A stretch of DNA of 64,000 nt from Metabacillus indicus LMG 22858. Lineage in GTDB: Bacteria > Bacillota > Bacilli > Bacillales > Bacillaceae. A program made the position numbers and the translations under genes. Below are positions 62,409 through 64,000 of the stretch, piece by piece. The notes under the pieces are model-generated. The model was not told the origin of the DNA. It saw only the letters and a program-made list of their open reading frames with translations, and did no database searches. The DNA is taken from contig NZ_JGVU02000001.1 in assembly GCF_000708755.2 (NCBI RefSeq), forward strand, positions 580,694 through 644,693. Reading direction: 5' to 3'. The number at the start of each line of letters is the position of its first letter. Position 1 is the stretch's first letter.

Positions 62409-62471
62409 ATGCGCTTTTTTCCTGGATTTGCAGCAAAAAAAACCAGGAAATCCAGGTTTAGAACTGATGGC

Positions 62472-62806
62472 TGGACCTTTCGCAGTTTCGTGCGATGCAA
62501 GCGGGTAATGACCTTTCGCAGAGTCCGTTGATGCATGAGGTGTCATAAGCAACTGGTATATGACCTTCGGCAGATTCAGCTGATGAAGGAAGGGTCATAA
62601 GCAAGCAGGTAATGACCTCTCGCAGAGTTCTTCAAAGCCTGAAGGGTCATAAGCAATCAGTTAATGACCTTTCGCAGAGTCCGTCGATGCATGAGGGGTC
62701 ATAAGCAATAAGGCAATGACCTTTCACAGAACCCATCGATGCATATAGAGTCATAAGATGCTAAAATATGACCTTTCACAAAGTCCGGTGATGAATGAAA
62801 GGTCAT
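62472..62806. repeat. array of six 52-bp palindrome-bearing repeats plus a degenerate copy
   Basis: Units start at 62508, 62560, 62612, 62664, 62716 and 62768, an exact 52-base period. Each is a 39-base element with ATGACC at its left end and an inverted (G)GTCAT at its right, then a conserved 13-base spacer like AAGCAATCAGGTA. The last unit has perfect 10-base arms (ATGACCTTTC / GAAAGGTCAT); in others, arm changes are partly wobble-compatible. A shortened unit begins near 62472. The 545-base gap 62372-62916 holds no gene. Confidence 0.9.
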
Positions 62807-62815
62807 AAATATCTT

Positions 62816-62829
62816 TGGAAACGGTTACC
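62816..62829 (+). promoter_or_regulatory. cre site upstream of the acetate transporter
   Basis: TGGAAACGGTTACC matches the cre consensus at 13 of 14 positions. It is centred about 65 bases before the likely start of transcription. Confidence 0.6.
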
Positions 62830-62852
62830 TTTATCAGCTCATGAAAAATCCA

Positions 62853-62881
62853 TTGACACGAGTATCTGCATCCTGTATCGT
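62853..62881 (+). promoter_or_regulatory. sigma-A promoter of the acetate transporter gene
   Basis: TTGACA, 17 bases, TATCGT; transcription would start near 62888. Confidence 0.65.
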
Positions 62882-62916
62882 GGTCGAGTATGTGTTAAAA
62901 ATTTAGGAGGCTCACC

Positions 62917-63534
62917 ATGAATCAACAAAATGTACAGCAAGTAAAAATCACTACTGCAGATCCTTCAGCAATCGGGCTTTTTGGACTCGCTATGGTAACA
63001 CTAGTGGCTTCGTCACAAAAACTAGGATTAACTGACGGGCTTTCTCTTATATTGCCTTGGGCTATATTCCTCGGAGGTTTTGCCCAGCTTTTTGCAAGTA
63101 TTCACGACGCAAAGCATAACAACACATTTGGAACAACTGCTTTTGGCGCTTTTGGCCTTTTCTGGCTTGGAGTCGGCGCAACTTGGCTGATTCAAATGGG
63201 AGTGTTCGGCGAGAAGCTTGCAGCAGCTGCCGATCCGAAACAGCTTGGCTTTGCCTTTATCGGCTATCTGATCTTCAGTCTGTTCATGACAGTCGGTGCG
63301 ATGGAAACACATAAGGTATTGTTTTTGATTTTTGTTTTTATCGATTTTTTATTTATCGGACTTTCATTAAGTGCTTTTGATATCATGCATGAGGCAACCC
63401 ACATGCTTGCTGCTGTATCTGAAATGATCATTGCCCTGCTGTCGTTCTACGGTTCTGCTGCAGCGGTGCTGAATACTCATTTCGGAAAAACAGTGCTGCC
63501 TGTTGGAAAACCTTTTGGGATTTTCAAAAAATAA
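62917..63534 (+). CDS. acetate uptake transporter, SatP/YaaH (GPR1/FUN34) family
   Basis: The 205-residue protein has six membrane helices and the family segment A-D-P-S-A-I-G-L-F-G-L-A (an N-P-A-P-L-G-L variant) at its start. The family moves acetate/succinate with protons. TTAGGAGG precedes the ATG. The cre site upstream links it to CcpA and overflow acetate metabolism. Confidence 0.88.
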   Translation: MNQQNVQQVKITTADPSAIGLFGLAMVTLVASSQKLGLTDGLSLILPWAIFLGGFAQLFASIHDAKHNNTFGTTAFGAFGLFWLGVGATWLIQMGVFGEKLAAAADPKQLGFAFIGYLIFSLFMTVGAMETHKVLFLIFVFIDFLFIGLSLSAFDIMHEATHMLAAVSEMIIALLSFYGSAAAVLNTHFGKTVLPVGKPFGIFKK

Positions 63535-63541
63535 GCAAAAG

Positions 63542-63578
63542 AAAAACGAGCAGGGTGCTTACCCTGCTCGTTTTTTTT
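63542..63578. terminator. bidirectional terminator
   Basis: ACGAGCAGGGT and ACCCTGCTCGT around four bases, with A-run before and T-run after. Confidence 0.9.
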
Positions 63579-63869
63579 CTATTCTTCTCTGTAATGCTTC
63601 TGGCAAAATGCTTTAACCATCATTTCTTCTTCTTCTTCAAGCTCAAAATCAAGGACGGCATTTGTTTCCTGCTCCATCAGATGATAAACAGAAACGGTTC
63701 CTTCACCGGTGTCGTTAACAGCAAAAATCACCTTCATGAGAAGACCTTTTTCAGTATAAAGCTCATCCTCTTCATCTACCTCAAGGTCAAGAATAAATTC
63801 ATACCGGTCTCCGGTGAGAATGCCAAATGGATCCTGCAGTTTTTCAACCGTATAGGCTGCAATGTTCAT
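63579..63869 (-). CDS. small acidic protein (DUF6509-like)
   Basis: The 96-residue protein is acidic, with a Glu-rich stretch before the C-terminus and an N-terminal Y-T-V-E-K-L-x-D-P-F-G-I-L-x-G-x-R-Y-E-F segment that recalls DUF6509 proteins of Bacillus. Function is unknown. GAAAGATTGG lies before the ATG, a weak ribosome site. Confidence 0.75.
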   Translation of the reverse strand: MNIAAYTVEKLQDPFGILTGDRYEFILDLEVDEEDELYTEKGLLMKVIFAVNDTGEGTVSVYHLMEQETNAVLDFELEEEEEMMVKAFCQKHYREE

Positions 63870-63948
63870 TATGTATCATTCCAATCTTTCAGGGTATACT
63901 CCCTACCTATCCTACCTAAAAAGTGTCCATAAAACAACTTTATAGAAA

Positions 63949-63976
63949 AGAGTGTCAGATTTACTGACAGCACTCT
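63949..63976 (-). terminator. possible terminator of a gene beyond the window
   Basis: AGAGTGTCAG and CTGACAgCACTCT (one bulged base) around five bases, with a T-rich tract on the minus strand. It probably ends a minus-strand gene that lies to the right. Confidence 0.5.
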
Positions 63977-64000
63977 GCTTATATTTTACATTCTGCAAGA

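Noticed and set aside
62508-62806. CRISPR array
   Set aside because: The 13-base spacers are conserved between units and far too short, the repeats are palindrome-bearing and diverged, and no cas gene is present.
63555-63932. 125-codon plus-strand ORF at the right end
   Set aside because: It is antisense to the acidic DUF6509-like gene, starts at a codon inside the terminator and has no ribosome site.
1-64000. Prophage, insertion sequence or integrative element
   Set aside because: No transposase, integrase, phage structural gene or flanking attachment repeat was seen. The species-specific genes look like ordinary chromosomal insertions.

Overview
The window is chromosomal DNA of a spore-forming Bacillaceae species, related to but distinct from Bacillus subtilis (Metabacillus/Bacillus-like). 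The evidence is gene content and order: glcT-ptsGHI, splAB, ykwC/ykwB/ykwD, pbpH, kinA, patA, cheV, ykyB, ykuC-ykuD-ykuE-fadH(ykuF)-ykuI-ykuJ-ykuK-ykuL(darB)-ccpC-dapH-dapL-ykuS-ykuT-ykuU-ykuV follow the B. subtilis ykoW-ykuV backbone, with extra genes inserted between the blocks. Strong AGGAGG-type ribosome binding sites, frequent GTG/TTG starts and dense hairpin-T-run terminators fit a Firmicute. I see no transposase, integrase, phage module, rRNA, tRNA or CRISPR array.

Layout. 1-5.3 kb: tail of an unknown gene, a miniature type I toxin-antitoxin locus (toxin ORF plus convergent antisense RNA), a gamma-SASP-like small spore protein, the MHYT-PAS-GGDEF-EAL protein DgcW, a HAD phosphatase, a secreted protein and a lipoprotein. 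5.3-10.6 kb: the glucose PTS block with GlcT, its RNA antiterminator target, ptsG, ptsH and ptsI. 10.7-29.9 kb: sporulation and germination-related genes (an orphan PAS histidine kinase, splAB, pbpH, kinA with a sigma-H promoter, a KinB-like kinase), plus metabolic and transport genes (SDR, ykwC/B, patA, corA) and several small orphan proteins. 29.9-30.2 kb: a 122-bp intergenic repeat in tandem. 30.2-46.3 kb: purine permease, UMF1-type MFS, cheV, ykyB, an HD-GYP protein, ykuC, ykuD, ppx and ppk (ppk behind a PhoP-box-like array), a PAS-GGDEF-EAL protein, Tat-type ykuE, fadH. 46.4-61.7 kb: the yku series, including a degenerate EAL protein (YkuI), Mn-catalase, c-di-AMP receptor DarB, CcpC, the acetyl-branch lysine genes dapH-dapL, MscS channel YkuT, peroxiredoxin YkuU and thioredoxin-like YkuV. 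61.7-64 kb: a cold-shock gene with a long GC-rich-containing leader, an array of six exactly spaced 52-bp palindromic repeats, and a cre-associated acetate transporter.

How the parts connect. GlcT/PtsG/HPr/EI, CcpC, a cre-linked acetate carrier and FadH cover carbon uptake and overflow. DgcW, the HD-GYP protein, the second GGDEF-EAL protein and YkuI form a c-di-GMP set, and DarB adds c-di-AMP sensing. Three orphan sporulation-type kinases could feed the Spo0 phosphorelay, while splAB, ykuD, the SASP-like protein and Mn-catalase serve spores. PatA, DapH and DapL supply meso-diaminopimelate for wall and lysine. Most of the window is well-conserved core. The parts that known genes do not explain are the two repeat loci, the cold-shock leader, the structured ykuU leader and the toxin-antitoxin locus.
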